From Diacronema lutheri (lineage: Eukaryota > Haptophyta > Pavlovophyceae > Pavlovales > Pavlovaceae): a DNA stretch of 64,000 bases. The notes under the pieces were generated by a model that did no database searches, had not been told where the DNA came from, and worked only from the letters and a program-made list of their open reading frames with translations. The stretch's first letter is position 1. Each line of letters opens with the position of its first letter. The position numbers were made by a program, and so were the translations under genes. Where the stretch lies: positions 248,001 through 312,000 of the forward strand of contig JAGTXO010000005.1 of the NCBI GenBank assembly GCA_019448385.1, in the 5' to 3' direction. Below, one piece after another: positions 51,270 to 61,355 of this stretch.

Positions 51270-54200
51270 ATGAAGATGGACACGCTCCAATCCTTTCTCG
51301 CGCAGGTGGATGCGGCGCACGCCCAATCCTGCCGCGAGTGCGACGCGGCCTTCGAGGAGAGCGTCCGCTGGCTCGACGAGACCGTCGCGGCCAACAAGCG
51401 GACGCTCGCCGCGCAAACGTGCGCGCGGCGCGCACCGGCGTACCGAGCGCGTCGCGCGGGCGCAAGGACGCATGTTCGCCATCAGCTGACTCGTTCTCCG
51501 TGCCGCACATCCGCGCCGCTCGTCCCGCCATGCTCGCGCAGCAACGAGATTGGTCTCGCGTACCCGGCGGCCGCCAAGGCGAACCCACCCGCGCGCAAGC
51601 GACGCGGCCTGCAGACGGTCGGCGAGGTGCGCGCAGCGACGTGCGTCGAAACGCAAGCGTCGCGCAGCGCCCACGCTTGCCCTCACGCTCGCGCCCTGCC
51701 GGACGCGCACGCCGCGACGCGGCGCGCAGGAGGACAACGACAGCGCGGCCAGCAAGGAGAACTACTCGGCGGCGCGTCAGAACGCGCGCGCCGCCGCGTC
51801 GATCGGCTCGGCGTGTGTCGCGCACGCGGCGGACACCGTCGCGCTCGACCCGCCTCCGCCGGCCAAGCGCAAGTCGGGCAGCGACGATGGCGCCGACGAT
51901 GCACCGCGGGAAGGCCGCGGGCGCCATGCCGACCGCCCCTCCGCACACGCGCCCGCCCGCGCCGACTCGCCGCCGCGCGCGTCGCCGCGCGACTCGCGCG
52001 AGCCGACGTCGGGGCCGACGCGCTCAGCTGAGCTCGCGCAGCGCGTCGCGCCTGCGCCCGAGCTGCCCGACGTGAGCTTGCTGAACGTCAAGCAACTGCG
52101 CGAGGAGCTCAAGCAGCGCGACTTGTCGAGTCGCGGCCTGAAAGCGGAGCTCGTGGCGCGGCTGCAAGAGGCGCTCGTCGCGGAGGCCGCGGCATGCGGC
52201 GTCTCGGTGGGCGCGCCGACGCCGGCGCCGGCACGCGCGTCGGCCGCGCCGGCGGGCGAGAGCGACATTGACTGGGCGCAAATCGCACAGTCAGGCCTCA
52301 AGAGCAACGACGTGTCACCGCGCCAGCACGTGACGGGCGGTGACGGCGCCGGGAGCGACCGCGACGGCGGTGACGACGACGGCGACGGCGCGAGCGCGAG
52401 CGGCGCACCGGGCTCTGGCGAGCGGGGCGATGGCGGCACGATGGAGGTGGACCCGCCGGCCGACGCACCGGGCCCCAATTCGCCGCCCGCGCTGCAGCTG
52501 CAGCACCAGCCGCCGCAGCACCAGTCGGCACAGCAGCACGTGGCGCAGCCGCCGCGGCCGCCGCAGCCGTCACAGCGCGCGGCGCAGCAGGCACGCCGCC
52601 GGCGGAGCGACCTGTGCGGATTCGCGCCTCCAGCGGCTTCAATGGACGCTCGCGTGGACGAGCCGCCGCAGCCGAGCTTCCCACCGCCCGCGGTGCCGAG
52701 CGCCGCCGCGCCTGCGCCGCAGCCCGCGCCGCAGCCCGCCGAGCAGCTCGCCGACGCGCACGACCCCGCCGCGGCGCGCGGCGGCACCGTGCGCGCGCGG
52801 CTCGCGCCAGCGGCGCCGACTGTGCTCCCAATCCCCGCGCCGGACGCGCACGCGACAATGCGCGCGCTGCACGGCGCAGCGCTGGCCGCGCCGTCGCCTG
52901 TCGACGCGTCCGCGCACGTGCTCGCGCGCGCGGGCAGCGAGGGCGAGCGGCTGACCGACGTGGGCGCGTCGAACGCAGCGGCCGTCAACGCGCTGCGCCG
53001 CAAGCTGGATAACCTCAAAGCCAACCAGCCCGCCGCGCTGCCTGCGCCCGCGCCAGTGGCCGCGCTGGGGCTCGCGCACGCGCAGCCGCTCGTGCAGCGC
53101 CACATGCCAAGCGCGCAGCTGCCGGCAAGCCCGGCCGCGCCGCTCACCGCGGACGCAGGGCCGTCGCCCGCAGGCGTCGCGCGCGATGTGCGCACGATGG
53201 CAGATGTGCCGCAGCCTTTGCCCTCGCCGCGCGCGCTGCGCGCTGCCGTGCGCCCCGTCGACCAGTCTGCCTCGCCAACGACAGGCGCGCGCGTGTCCGA
53301 GGCGCCCACGGCCGCGACTCGGCTCAGCACGCCGGGAGGGCTGGCGCGCGACGCCGATCTGGCGGCTGCCGAGGCGGCTATGGGCGAGGCGGGCGTGGCG
53401 GCGCATGGCGAGGCGGGCGATGCGCCCGCGGGCGGGGATGCGCGCGTGCCGTCGCCACCCGACGACCGCACGGCGGGCCCTGCCGCGCAGCCGGCGGCCG
53501 CCGCACACCCGCGCGCGCCAGACGCGCGCGCGAGCCTGCCCGGCACCGACGCGCCGATGCCCGACGCGGACGGCGTCGCGGACGCCGACGTCGAGGCGGA
53601 GCTCGAGCGGCTCGCCGCGAGCGCGCGCGAGATCGACGCGGCCGAGGCGCGCGCGGATGCGGACGCGGACGCGCGGCAGCTGAGCGCCGGCGCGGATCAC
53701 AGCATGCGCGGCATTTTGGATCACGCGCCCGCGGCAGATGCGCCCGCGCCGGCGGCGCAGCCCGATGCGCGGCGCGAGTCCGGCGCGATGGCCATCGACT
53801 TGACGGACGTCAACCTCGCCCTCGCCCCCGCGCGCGAGCACGAGCAGCAGCCGGCAGGGGCAGGCGCGCCGTCGCGCGCAACGGACGTCGCGATGGACGC
53901 CGGCTTCGGCGAGGCGCCGAGCAACGTGTTTGGTGGCGAGGGCAAAGTGACGTCGTTCCTCTCGCTCGTGCGACCGGCGGGTGCGCCGCCGCTACCGCCG
54001 GCGTCGGGCAAGGCGCAGGTCGAGGTGAAAGCGCTCAAGGCGGCAGAACGCCTCCGCCGCAAGGAGGGCGACGGGGCGACGGCATCGGCAACCGCGCACG
54101 CGCCGCCCACGCACGGCACGCTCGCGCCGCCAAAGGGCGGGCTGAGCGGCATCGCGCGTGCAGTGGGCAGCAGCGTGCTGTCGGTCGTGGGCGGCGCGGA

Positions 54201-55899
54201 CAAGGGCGCCGCTGACGCTCGCCGCCGCAGGCTGGAGGAGGTGCAGGCGCGTAAGCAGCAGGAGGAAGAAGCGCGCGCGCGCGCGCTCGAGGACAAAGAT
54301 CGTGCAAAGCGCGAGCGCGACGCGGCGGACGCGCGGCGCAAGGCGGCGGAGGTGTGCGCGCGCGGAGCGGCGGTGCGGCGCGGAGCAGGCTTGCGCTGGG
54401 CTGCGAATGCGGCCGCGCCGTGCGAGTGTCGCGGCTCGAACGGCGCTCGCGGCTGCCGGGTCGACAGGCCTGCGCGCGACACATCCCCCACCCGCGCGGC
54501 GCATGCCCTCCCTGCCCGCCACGGTGCCTGACCGATGCTCACGCGCAACCTCGCCACCCCCCGCGCGCCGACTGTCGCAGGAGGATGCGAAGCGCAAGAA
54601 AGCGCAGGATGCCGCCACCGAGCGGTCGCGCCGGCTGCGCGAGGAGGCTGACCGGCGAGCGGCGCAGCTCGCCGAGCGCGAGGCGGAGCGGCGTGAGAAG
54701 GAGGAGCTCTTCCGCCGCAAGAAGGAGTTTGACGAGGCCGAGCGCAAGCGGCGCGCCGGATTGGCTAACGCACCGGCGGGCGCGACGGCGGCGCGTCTCT
54801 CTGACGAGGCTTTGAAACCGACCAAGCCCACGGCGGCGTCTGTCCTCGCGTCCGCGAGCGCTGCTGCCGCACTGCCACTGCGGCCAATCGTGACCGCGCA
54901 GGCGCGCGCGATGCCGCCGCCGCCACCAGCCGCTGCCGCCGCCGCAGCCTCGAGCGCTGCGCCACCCGCGTCTAAGCTCCCTTTGCCCGCGGGCTGTGCT
55001 CCGAGCCGCGCGCCTCCCGCCGACGACAGCGGCGGGCCGTCGTGCAAGCCGTCGGGCTCGAAAGCGGGCTCGAACGGCTCGCTCGCAAATTCGGACGGCT
55101 CCGGTGGCTACCCGATCTCAGACCACAAGAGCTCGGACGAGGAGGACGAGGAGGAGGACGAAGACGAGGTGCGTGCAAAAAACGAGCGCGGCGCGCGCGT
55201 ACTCGTTTGCTTTGGCCGTCACATGCGCCTTAACCGCTGCTGCGGACACTGCGCACCTGCTCGAGGACCTGTGCGGGCTCGGACTTGCCAAGCGGCTCGT
55301 GCGATGGCCAGCCAAGCGGCTCGTGCGATGGCCAGCCTGCGCGCACTACCCGCAAGCCACGCGTTGGTCGTTCAACTGCCCGCCACGCGCGGCGCGCTTA
55401 CTTACCCGTCGCACATTGCGTGTGCGCCTTGTCGCACGGCGCTTCGCTGCCCACGCGCCGCGCAGGAGTACGTGAACCCGGCCAAAAAGGTGCCGGCGTG
55501 GGCCGCGCCTGACGCGCTGCAAGCAGCCCTCCAGCGCCAGCTGACCGGTGCGTGCGCCACCACGTTTGCTTGCGGCGCTGCGCGAGTGCGCTGCGCGCGC
55601 GCATCTCTCCCGCCACCGCCGCCAATCCACGGCCTTGGCTGCACCCGCATCACACCGTCGCGCTCGCGCGCATTCTCCGCGTGGCGCACGCATGCTGCGC
55701 AACAGCCGACCCAGACGACATCTTCTCCAATGTCGAGACGTGCGACCTCGTCGACATTTTTGCGCCGCCCGGCAAGCCCACGAAAGAACGCTACCACCGG
55801 CGCGGCTCGTCAGGCAACTGGAAGGCGGACCAGCTCACGTGGCGCGAGGTGCACGAGTATAACCAGGCGATGGGCTACTACAAGGGAGAGCACGGCTAG
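51270..55899 (+). CDS. INCENP: INCENP (inner centromere protein) with N-terminal SAP domain, about 1239 aa, 6 exons
   Basis: Exons 51270..51418, 51542..51626, 51730..54351, 54581..55168, 55466..55547, 55706..55899; phases agree. The N-terminus (LQSFLAQVDAAHAQSCRECD) could be the survivin/borealin-binding helix. Residues around 195-230 (VSLLNVKQLREELKQRDLSS, RGLKAELVARLQEAL) form a SAP DNA-binding domain. A long Ala/Pro-rich disordered region and a charged single helix (RRRLEEVQARKQQEEEARAR; KEELFRRKKEFDEAERKRR) follow. The C-terminus is a clear IN-box: YPISDHKSSDEEDEEEDEDE, KKVPAWAAPDAL, DPDDIFSNVETCDLVDIF, then RYHRRGSSGNW with the Aurora-phosphorylated SS. INCENP scaffolds and activates Aurora B in the chromosomal passenger complex. 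Confidence 0.93.
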
Positions 55900-55985
55900 A
55901 TCCGGCCTTGAAAGATCTATTTTTGGGGCAGCCCGTCCGTGAACGACACCGTCAGAAACCAGGGCGGGAAAGAGAAGGCCGAACA

Positions 55986-57527
55986 ATGCTGCTCGTCGCG
56001 TGCGTCGTGGGGCTCGTGTCGTCGCAGACCACGCACGACCACCACGCGTGGGTCGCGTTGAGCGCGCAAGGCTTGTCGCATTCGGCGCCTTCCGAGATGA
56101 AACTCGCCGTGCGCGGTGACGACGTCCCGATCATCGCGCACATCGAGATCGGCACGATCCGAGTCTTTGAGCGCGCGACCGACGGCAGCTGGACGTCGCT
56201 CGTGCACGACACCCCGCTCGCGGACGGCGCCGCGTCGCGGCTTGCTCTCGCTGCGCACACGGACGCCATCTTCGTCGCGTTCGCCGACGAGGCGCGTACT
56301 GGTCGCGTGACGGTCAAATCGCGGTCAGGCGATGCATGGGCTCTGCTCGGCCGCGAAGGCATTGCGCACGGCGCACACGACGCCGAGTATGACCTGGCCA
56401 CCGACGCGGCGGGCGTCCCGTACGTCGCCATCGCCGACCACACGCCACCTGGCCGGCTCGCCGTGCTGCGCTTTGCCGAGGGCGAATGGCGGCCGGTCGG
56501 TGGTCTCGGCGCCATACCACTCGGCGCCGTCGGAAGCGTGCAGCTCGCCTTTGACGGCGCCATGCCGTACGTGAGCTACATCGACAAGGATGCAGGACGC
56601 GCGACCGTATGGCACTTTGACGGCATGGCGTGGCATTGCATCGGCGAGCCTGGCTTCACGGCCGGCGGTCCCGTCCGCGAGCTCGCTCTGGCGTTCCACG
56701 ACGGCCGGCCGCACATTGCGCTGCGCGAAGAGGAAGTCCGCATGCTCACATTCGTGCGCGATTCATACCGGCCGCAGGGCGGAAGGTGGGTCCGCTTTGG
56801 CATCGGCTCGCTCGCCGGCGACGGAGCGCGCAACCTCTTGATCGCCACGCGCAACGAAGCTTTGTACGTGGGTTACGACGAGCCGCACAACGACGACGAT
56901 CGCGGCGGGCCGCAGCGTCACATTGTCGTCAAGACGCTGTCGTTCGCAAGCACGTGGCGCCCCGTTGGTCGTTCGCTCGCCGCAACGAGTGAGACGAGCC
57001 GTGCTGCACTCGCCATCTCCGCCACGGGCTCACCGTACCTCGCCCTCTCCGACCCACACACGACCGTGATCTCGCACGCTTCCGTGCCAGGCGCTCGCCA
57101 TCACCACGTCGTGCAGTCCGGCCATTTCGATGACGAGCTCGACCTCGTGGCCAACGATGATGAGGACAGCTTGGATGACTACGCAGACGACGACGATGCT
57201 GACGACGACGACGACGATTTGGAGGACGATGATGAGACGGATGCAGCTCATTCCTCCGCTGGCATCGACGGGCCAGCAATGCGAGATCCCATGTTCGGAA
57301 CGGTCCTCACGCGCCTCCGTGGCGCGGACGCGGCACGGGCTCATGGCGGTCGCACAAGCGCACGCGAGCAAGGCGTCTCGCGCGCAACGGCTTTGGTTGC
57401 ATGCGCCGTCGGCTTCTTCGCCCTCACAGCCACGGTCTGCTCGAGGGCAGGCGACACGAAGCTGAAGGCCGCCAAGATGCCCAGCTTCCGCAAGGATCCC
57501 AGCAAGGACGCCGTGCTTCCCTTCTGA
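55986..57527 (+). CDS. Secreted or type I membrane protein with beta-propeller-like repeats, 513 aa
   Basis: It starts at the ATG at 55986: MLLVACVVGLVSSQ is a signal peptide. About seven repeats of roughly 45 residues follow the pattern strand-Y/F-V-A-x-x-D then R-x-x-V-x-x-F-x-x-x-x-W-x-x-V-G; examples are DAIFVAFADEARTGRVTVKS, VPYVAIADHTPPGRLAVLRF, MPYVSYIDKDAGRATVWHFD and SPYLALSDPHTTVISHA. This suggests a beta-propeller on the lumenal or extracellular side. An acidic stretch (DDDADDDDDDLEDDDETD) precedes one membrane helix (ATALVACAVGFFALTATVCS) and a short basic tail. Ligand unknown. Its start is 86 bp after the INCENP stop. Confidence 0.75.
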   Translation: MLLVACVVGLVSSQTTHDHHAWVALSAQGLSHSAPSEMKLAVRGDDVPIIAHIEIGTIRVFERATDGSWTSLVHDTPLADGAASRLALAAHTDAIFVAFADEARTGRVTVKSRSGDAWALLGREGIAHGAHDAEYDLATDAAGVPYVAIADHTPPGRLAVLRFAEGEWRPVGGLGAIPLGAVGSVQLAFDGAMPYVSYIDKDAGRATVWHFDGMAWHCIGEPGFTAGGPVRELALAFHDGRPHIALREEEVRMLTFVRDSYRPQGGRWVRFGIGSLAGDGARNLLIATRNEALYVGYDEPHNDDDRGGPQRHIVVKTLSFASTWRPVGRSLAATSETSRAALAISATGSPYLALSDPHTTVISHASVPGARHHHVVQSGHFDDELDLVANDDEDSLDDYADDDDADDDDDDLEDDDETDAAHSSAGIDGPAMRDPMFGTVLTRLRGADAARAHGGRTSAREQGVSRATALVACAVGFFALTATVCSRAGDTKLKAAKMPSFRKDPSKDAVLPF

Positions 57528-57600
57528 GCAGGAGGCGCAGCACGCATGCGTCCGGCAAGCTGGCGCTCCTCCGTGTCTGGCTGGAGGGTCTCATTGTGCA

Positions 57601-57620
57601 CCCCCCCCCCCCCCCCCCCC
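57601..57620. repeat. 20-nt poly-C tract between convergent genes
   Basis: It lies 16 bp beyond the stop of the minus-strand gene at 57637, so its transcript would carry poly-G close after the stop codon. Confidence 0.95.
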
Positions 57621-57636
57621 TTCTTTCGCTGGACCG

Positions 57637-58464
57637 CTAGAAGACCGATGAGAGCGCGCTCGGCTTGAGGCTGATGCCCTTGTAGTAGCCCGCGGGGGAG
57701 CGCTCGAACCGGCCCCACCTGCGCATGAGTGACTCGATGTCCGAGTCCGACAGTCGGCCGGACGCCGCACGATATTTGGGGTAAAAGGTGCGGTACGCGC
57801 GGACGATGTCGGTCTCGTGACAGCTCGTGCCCGGCGCACGCTCAAGCTGCGCCGACGCGAACTGCTCAAACTCGCCGTACTCCAGCTCGTTCTGCTCGTG
57901 CGCGGCGCGCGTCGTGAGCGGCGGGCGGATGAGCTCGAAAAATGCCGCCGCAATGGCGAGCGAGCCGGAGAGCGAGAAGACGAACGTGACCGAGTCGTCG
58001 AGCGCGAGCAGGAGGAAGCGCTCAATCACGAGCCCCGCGAGCAGGAAGACCGCCGCCATCAGTGCGAGCATCGGCGCAGGCAGTTCGTACGCGAAGCCGT
58101 CGGCCGCGTCGCGCGCCCACTGAGCGTCCGACGCACCCGTCGCGCGCGCGAGGAGGAGCACGACCTGGCGCGTCGGCCGAAAGTTTGTGCCGATACCGAG
58201 TGGGGCGAGCCACGGCCCAGGCCCGACCGCCAACGCGTAGGCGATCAGCGCTGATCCAAGCGCGTCCTCGATGCCGAGCGCCGCGAGCAGCTGCGCGGGA
58301 TCGGTCGGCGCCGCCGCGCGGCTCGCCTCCTCGGCGCGCTGGCGCACCGCGGCGCCCACGTCGGCAGGCGCGCCCATGCGCAGACCAACCGTGAACGGCT
58401 CGGCCATCCGCACGACGCAGCGCGCAGACGCGCGCAGCCTCGGGGCGCACGTGGTGAGACGCAT
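57637..58464 (-). CDS. Probable plastid membrane protein of unknown function, 275 aa
   Basis: It starts at the ATG at 58464 (MRLTTCAPRLRASARCVVRM), an Arg/Ser/Ala-rich leader without acids, like a transit peptide. The mature part has hydrophobic stretches at GSALIAYALAVGPGPWLAPL, APMLALMAAVFLLAGLVIER and VTFVFSLSGSLAIAAAFFEL. A C-terminal soluble part (HETDIVRAYRTFYPKYRAAS, SDIESLMRRWGRFERSPAGY, YKGISLKP) looks conserved. No name assigned. Its start is 46 bp from the divergent pseudouridine synthase gene. Confidence 0.68.
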   Translation of the reverse strand: MRLTTCAPRLRASARCVVRMAEPFTVGLRMGAPADVGAAVRQRAEEASRAAAPTDPAQLLAALGIEDALGSALIAYALAVGPGPWLAPLGIGTNFRPTRQVVLLLARATGASDAQWARDAADGFAYELPAPMLALMAAVFLLAGLVIERFLLLALDDSVTFVFSLSGSLAIAAAFFELIRPPLTTRAAHEQNELEYGEFEQFASAQLERAPGTSCHETDIVRAYRTFYPKYRAASGRLSDSDIESLMRRWGRFERSPAGYYKGISLKPSALSSVF

Positions 58465-58510
58465 CGTGCGTGGCCTCTTGTGATTGGCGAAGTTCGGCGG
58501 GCTTGGCGCG

Positions 58511-59368
58511 ATGGCGCCGGCCGTCCGGCAATTGTCGAAGTTTGCCACGGCGATGCTCGTGAGTTATGACGGCTCGCGAGGATGGGCGTGGGACCCGACG
58601 ATACGGGGAACGATTGCCGACACGCTCGAGCGCATCTTGCGTGAGCCCGTCGCGATCGAGGCCGCGAGTCGCACGGACGCGGGCGTGCACGCCATCGGCC
58701 AGGCGCTGTGCGCGTTCACGTCGCGCGAGCCGCTCGCGGGCGATCTACAGCTGCTGCGCTACCGTGCCAACCAGCTGCTGCCGGAAGATGTGGTTCTACG
58801 GCAAGTGGTGCGCGCGCCCGCCGACTTTGACGTGCGTGACAACGCGGGCAAGGTGTACTGCTACTATATAAACACGGCCGCGTTCCCCTTCCCCCTCTCC
58901 CGGCGCACCGAGTGGCACCTGCCGTCGCGCCGCGGCCGAGCGCCCTTTGACGCGGCGCGCGCGCAGCAAGCCGCGTCGTACGCGCTCGGCCGCCATTCCT
59001 TCCTCCCCTTCTCCAACGCTCAGCCGGCCGAGCCCGAGCGCGAGCCCGTGTGCGAGCTCCGTAGGCTCGACGTCGTCGAGTGCGGCGGCGGGCGCATCCG
59101 ACTCGACGTGGAGGGCGACCGCTTCCTGTACCGCATGGTGCGCAACCTCGCCGGCACAGTCGCGCGTTGTGGATCGGGCGAGCTCGAGCCCGAGCTCGTC
59201 GAGCGTATCCTGGCGACGGGCGCGTGGCCTTCCGATGCCGTCAAGCTGACGGCGCCTGCGCACGGCCTTGTGCTGCATCAAGTGCTCCTGCACGCGGATT
59301 GCGACCCGTTCGCCAGCACGGCCGCGGCGGCGGAGGAGGTGCCCCTCTGCGCGCCCGTGCCGTCATGA
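58511..59368 (+). CDS. tRNA pseudouridine synthase, TruA family, 285 aa
   Basis: First ATG in frame is at 58511. AIEAASRTDAGVHAIGQALC carries the family motif with catalytic Asp56. The N-terminal MLVSYDGSRGWAWDP corresponds to the first strand and substrate loop. FLYRMVRNLAGTVARCGSGE is the conserved block near the end. GKVYCYYINTAAFPF and ALGRHSFLPFSNAQP are also family-like. TruA/Pus1/Pus3 enzymes convert uridines in tRNA (38-40 or 27/28) to pseudouridine. Bacterial-like length and lack of a long extension favour an organellar or TruA-type role, but Pus3 cannot be excluded. Confidence 0.93.
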   Translation: MAPAVRQLSKFATAMLVSYDGSRGWAWDPTIRGTIADTLERILREPVAIEAASRTDAGVHAIGQALCAFTSREPLAGDLQLLRYRANQLLPEDVVLRQVVRAPADFDVRDNAGKVYCYYINTAAFPFPLSRRTEWHLPSRRGRAPFDAARAQQAASYALGRHSFLPFSNAQPAEPEREPVCELRRLDVVECGGGRIRLDVEGDRFLYRMVRNLAGTVARCGSGELEPELVERILATGAWPSDAVKLTAPAHGLVLHQVLLHADCDPFASTAAAAEEVPLCAPVPS

Positions 59369-59500
59369 CGGCGCAGGAGGACTCCATTGATCAGTCGGCA
59401 GTTCGGTGTCGGCAGTCCGGTGTTCAGCAGCAGGTCAGTGAGCCCACCCGCCGCCTCTCCAGTTTTGGCGCTGGCCGAGGTGCACGACACGCGCCTTTTG

Positions 59501-60454
59501 TCAGATCGCTCTGGCGTTGAAGGACGTGGCGAGCAAGAGGTCGCTCGTGCCCGCACGGCGTGAACGCATATAGGCCGCGACAAAGTCGGAGAGAAGAGCG
59601 CAGTGCAGCGCATCCGCGAGCATCAGCGCCACCTCGTATTCGCCCGCCCACGCCATCAGGCCCCACATGACGAGCCGGAGCGCGCGGGAGAGCGCGAGCG
59701 CCGCGAGCGCGTGCGACGCCATCGCCGGCATCCGCTTGAGCTGCTCAAAGTGCCGGCGCTGGGCCAGCATGGCGGCGGCCTCGACGAAGACGGAGAAGGC
59801 GAGCGAGGCGTGCGGCACAAAGCCGCCCTGGCGAGACTTGGACCAGCCGAAGAGGCACGCGCCGACGAGGCAGGCCGCGAGCGCCGCGCCGGTGGCGAAG
59901 CGCTCATTCGGGCGCTCGCCCACGTCCCGCCGCAGCCGCAGGTTAAGGACCGCGACGAGCGTGCCCAGCGTGCACACGGAAGCGACAATCTCAAAGGCTG
60001 TAAGCCAGTGCTCGAAGAAGTGCGTGGCCATTTGGAAGGGCACGCGCGAGATCGACGCGAGGAGGTTGAGCTCGAGCGACCGCCAGCTGATGCCTGCGAG
60101 CGGCGCGAGGCCGCGCGCAGCTCGCGCGGTGAAGGCGGAAGAGAGGAGCAGGCCGACGGAGACGAGATGGGCAAGCTGCGAACACTCAAAGAGCCGCACG
60201 ATCGCCTCGGGCCGAACCCCAGCCCAGTCGTCCATGTGCTTTGGCGGCGCGCGTGGCACGGCGGGTTGCTCGTCGCGACCGCCCGCGTCGCACATGCCGC
60301 AGCTGCTGCGGCATTGCGCCTGCATCAGGTGGGGTGAGCTCTCACAGCGGCCGCTCGCAACCCACTCGGCGCACCGCGGCGAGATGTCCGCGCACACCAC
60401 GGGCTGCAAGCCCGGCGGCTGCGAGCACCATAGCGCGGCAATGAGCACGAGCAT
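59501..60454 (-). CDS. KDEL-receptor-like membrane protein with N-terminal ShKT domain, 317 aa
   Basis: It starts at the ATG at 60454: MLVLIAALWCSQPPGLQPVV is a signal peptide. A six-Cys ShKT module follows (CADISPRCAEWVASGRCESS, then QAQCRSSCGMC). After a Pro-rich linker come seven hydrophobic spans. IVRLFECSQLAHLVSVGLLL resembles the first helix of ERD2. GFVPHASLAFSVFVEAAAML, ASHALAALALSRALRLVMWG and LADALHCALLSDFVAAYMRS resemble its last three, with the helix order kept. ERD2 retrieves HDEL/KDEL proteins from the Golgi. Membership is inferred from layout, not strong identity, and the ShKT addition is unusual. Confidence 0.7.
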   Translation of the reverse strand: MLVLIAALWCSQPPGLQPVVCADISPRCAEWVASGRCESSPHLMQAQCRSSCGMCDAGGRDEQPAVPRAPPKHMDDWAGVRPEAIVRLFECSQLAHLVSVGLLLSSAFTARAARGLAPLAGISWRSLELNLLASISRVPFQMATHFFEHWLTAFEIVASVCTLGTLVAVLNLRLRRDVGERPNERFATGAALAACLVGACLFGWSKSRQGGFVPHASLAFSVFVEAAAMLAQRRHFEQLKRMPAMASHALAALALSRALRLVMWGLMAWAGEYEVALMLADALHCALLSDFVAAYMRSRRAGTSDLLLATSFNARAI

Positions 60455-60518
60455 GATTCTGCCCGTCTTCCTTCGCTCGTGCCCTTCGCCCGCCTTTTTC
60501 AAGTCGAAAGTGCGCGGC

Positions 60519-61256
60519 ATGGGACGCCCGGCGCCCAAGGACCTCACGCAAGCGGCGGCGGCGGGCCGCTGGCCGTGGGCCGCCGGCGAGGCCCTCCGGC
60601 TGGCGGGGTGGACTCTTGCGCACAGCGCCATCCTGCAGGTCACGCGCGCCGTGGTCGACCCGCGGATGCCCACGACGGGCGGGAGCCTCCGGCACACGTA
60701 CTACCAGGGGATGTTCGTGCAGGTCCTGATCGCGCCGCTCATGGTGCTCTCTTACGTGATGTGGCGGCGCAGGCACCCGCGCGGCACGCTGCGCCGCTGG
60801 CTCGCCGAGCCCATGCTCGACCCATGCGCCTGGCCGTCGCGCCTCTTCTTCTACAACATCATGGGCCACTTTGTGAAGGACTTTGCGACGAAGATGCCCG
60901 CGCTGATCGCCGCGCACCACGTCGTGTGCATCGCGACGCTCTCGCTGCAGGCATTCGTGATTCTGGACGGCGCGAACTCGTGCCTGCTCGGTTGCGCCTT
61001 CTTCGAGCTCGGCTCCGCCGCGTACAACCTCGTCAGGCTCTACCCGGGGTGCGAGCGCTTCGCGTGGGTCTACCTGTCGGTCATGACGGCGAGCAACGTC
61101 GCCGCGATCTGGACCATGTACGAATGGCTCAGCCTGCCGCGGCGCGGCCCGGTGTTGACCGCAGCCGTGCTGGCGGTCACGCTCGGGCTCGCCTTCATGC
61201 GCCAAAAGGTCGCCATCGAGGACGTCATCTTCCAACAGAACCACGCGAATTTGTGA
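60519..61256 (+). CDS. Multi-pass membrane protein, TLC-like, 245 aa
   Basis: It starts at the ATG at 60519. About six membrane spans: MFVQVLIAPLMVLSYVMW, SRLFFYNIMGHFVKDFAT, HHVVCIATLSLQAFVILDGA, LLGCAFFELGSAAYNLVRLY, FAWVYLSVMTASNVAAIW, GPVLTAAVLAVTLGLAFM. The DFATKMPALIAAHHVVCIAT stretch with a paired His, and an EL-x-S later, recall TLC (TRAM-LAG1-CLN8) proteins of lipid metabolism. The match is loose and no enzyme activity is claimed. It starts 64 bp from the divergent ERD2-like gene and ends beside a poly-C tract. Confidence 0.65.
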   Translation: MGRPAPKDLTQAAAAGRWPWAAGEALRLAGWTLAHSAILQVTRAVVDPRMPTTGGSLRHTYYQGMFVQVLIAPLMVLSYVMWRRRHPRGTLRRWLAEPMLDPCAWPSRLFFYNIMGHFVKDFATKMPALIAAHHVVCIATLSLQAFVILDGANSCLLGCAFFELGSAAYNLVRLYPGCERFAWVYLSVMTASNVAAIWTMYEWLSLPRRGPVLTAAVLAVTLGLAFMRQKVAIEDVIFQQNHANL

Positions 61257-61308
61257 GTGGTAGGTAGGCCTGAGAGTGACAGTGCGTAGCGTCGGAGCCA
61301 ATGAGGCC

Positions 61309-61309
<1 letters not shown>

Positions 61310-61355
<46 letters not shown>
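61310..61355. repeat. 46-nt poly-C tract abutting a stop codon
   Basis: The run ends at 61355 and the minus-strand gene's TAA occupies 61356-61358, so the transcript reads stop codon then 46 G with no gap. Confidence 0.97.
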
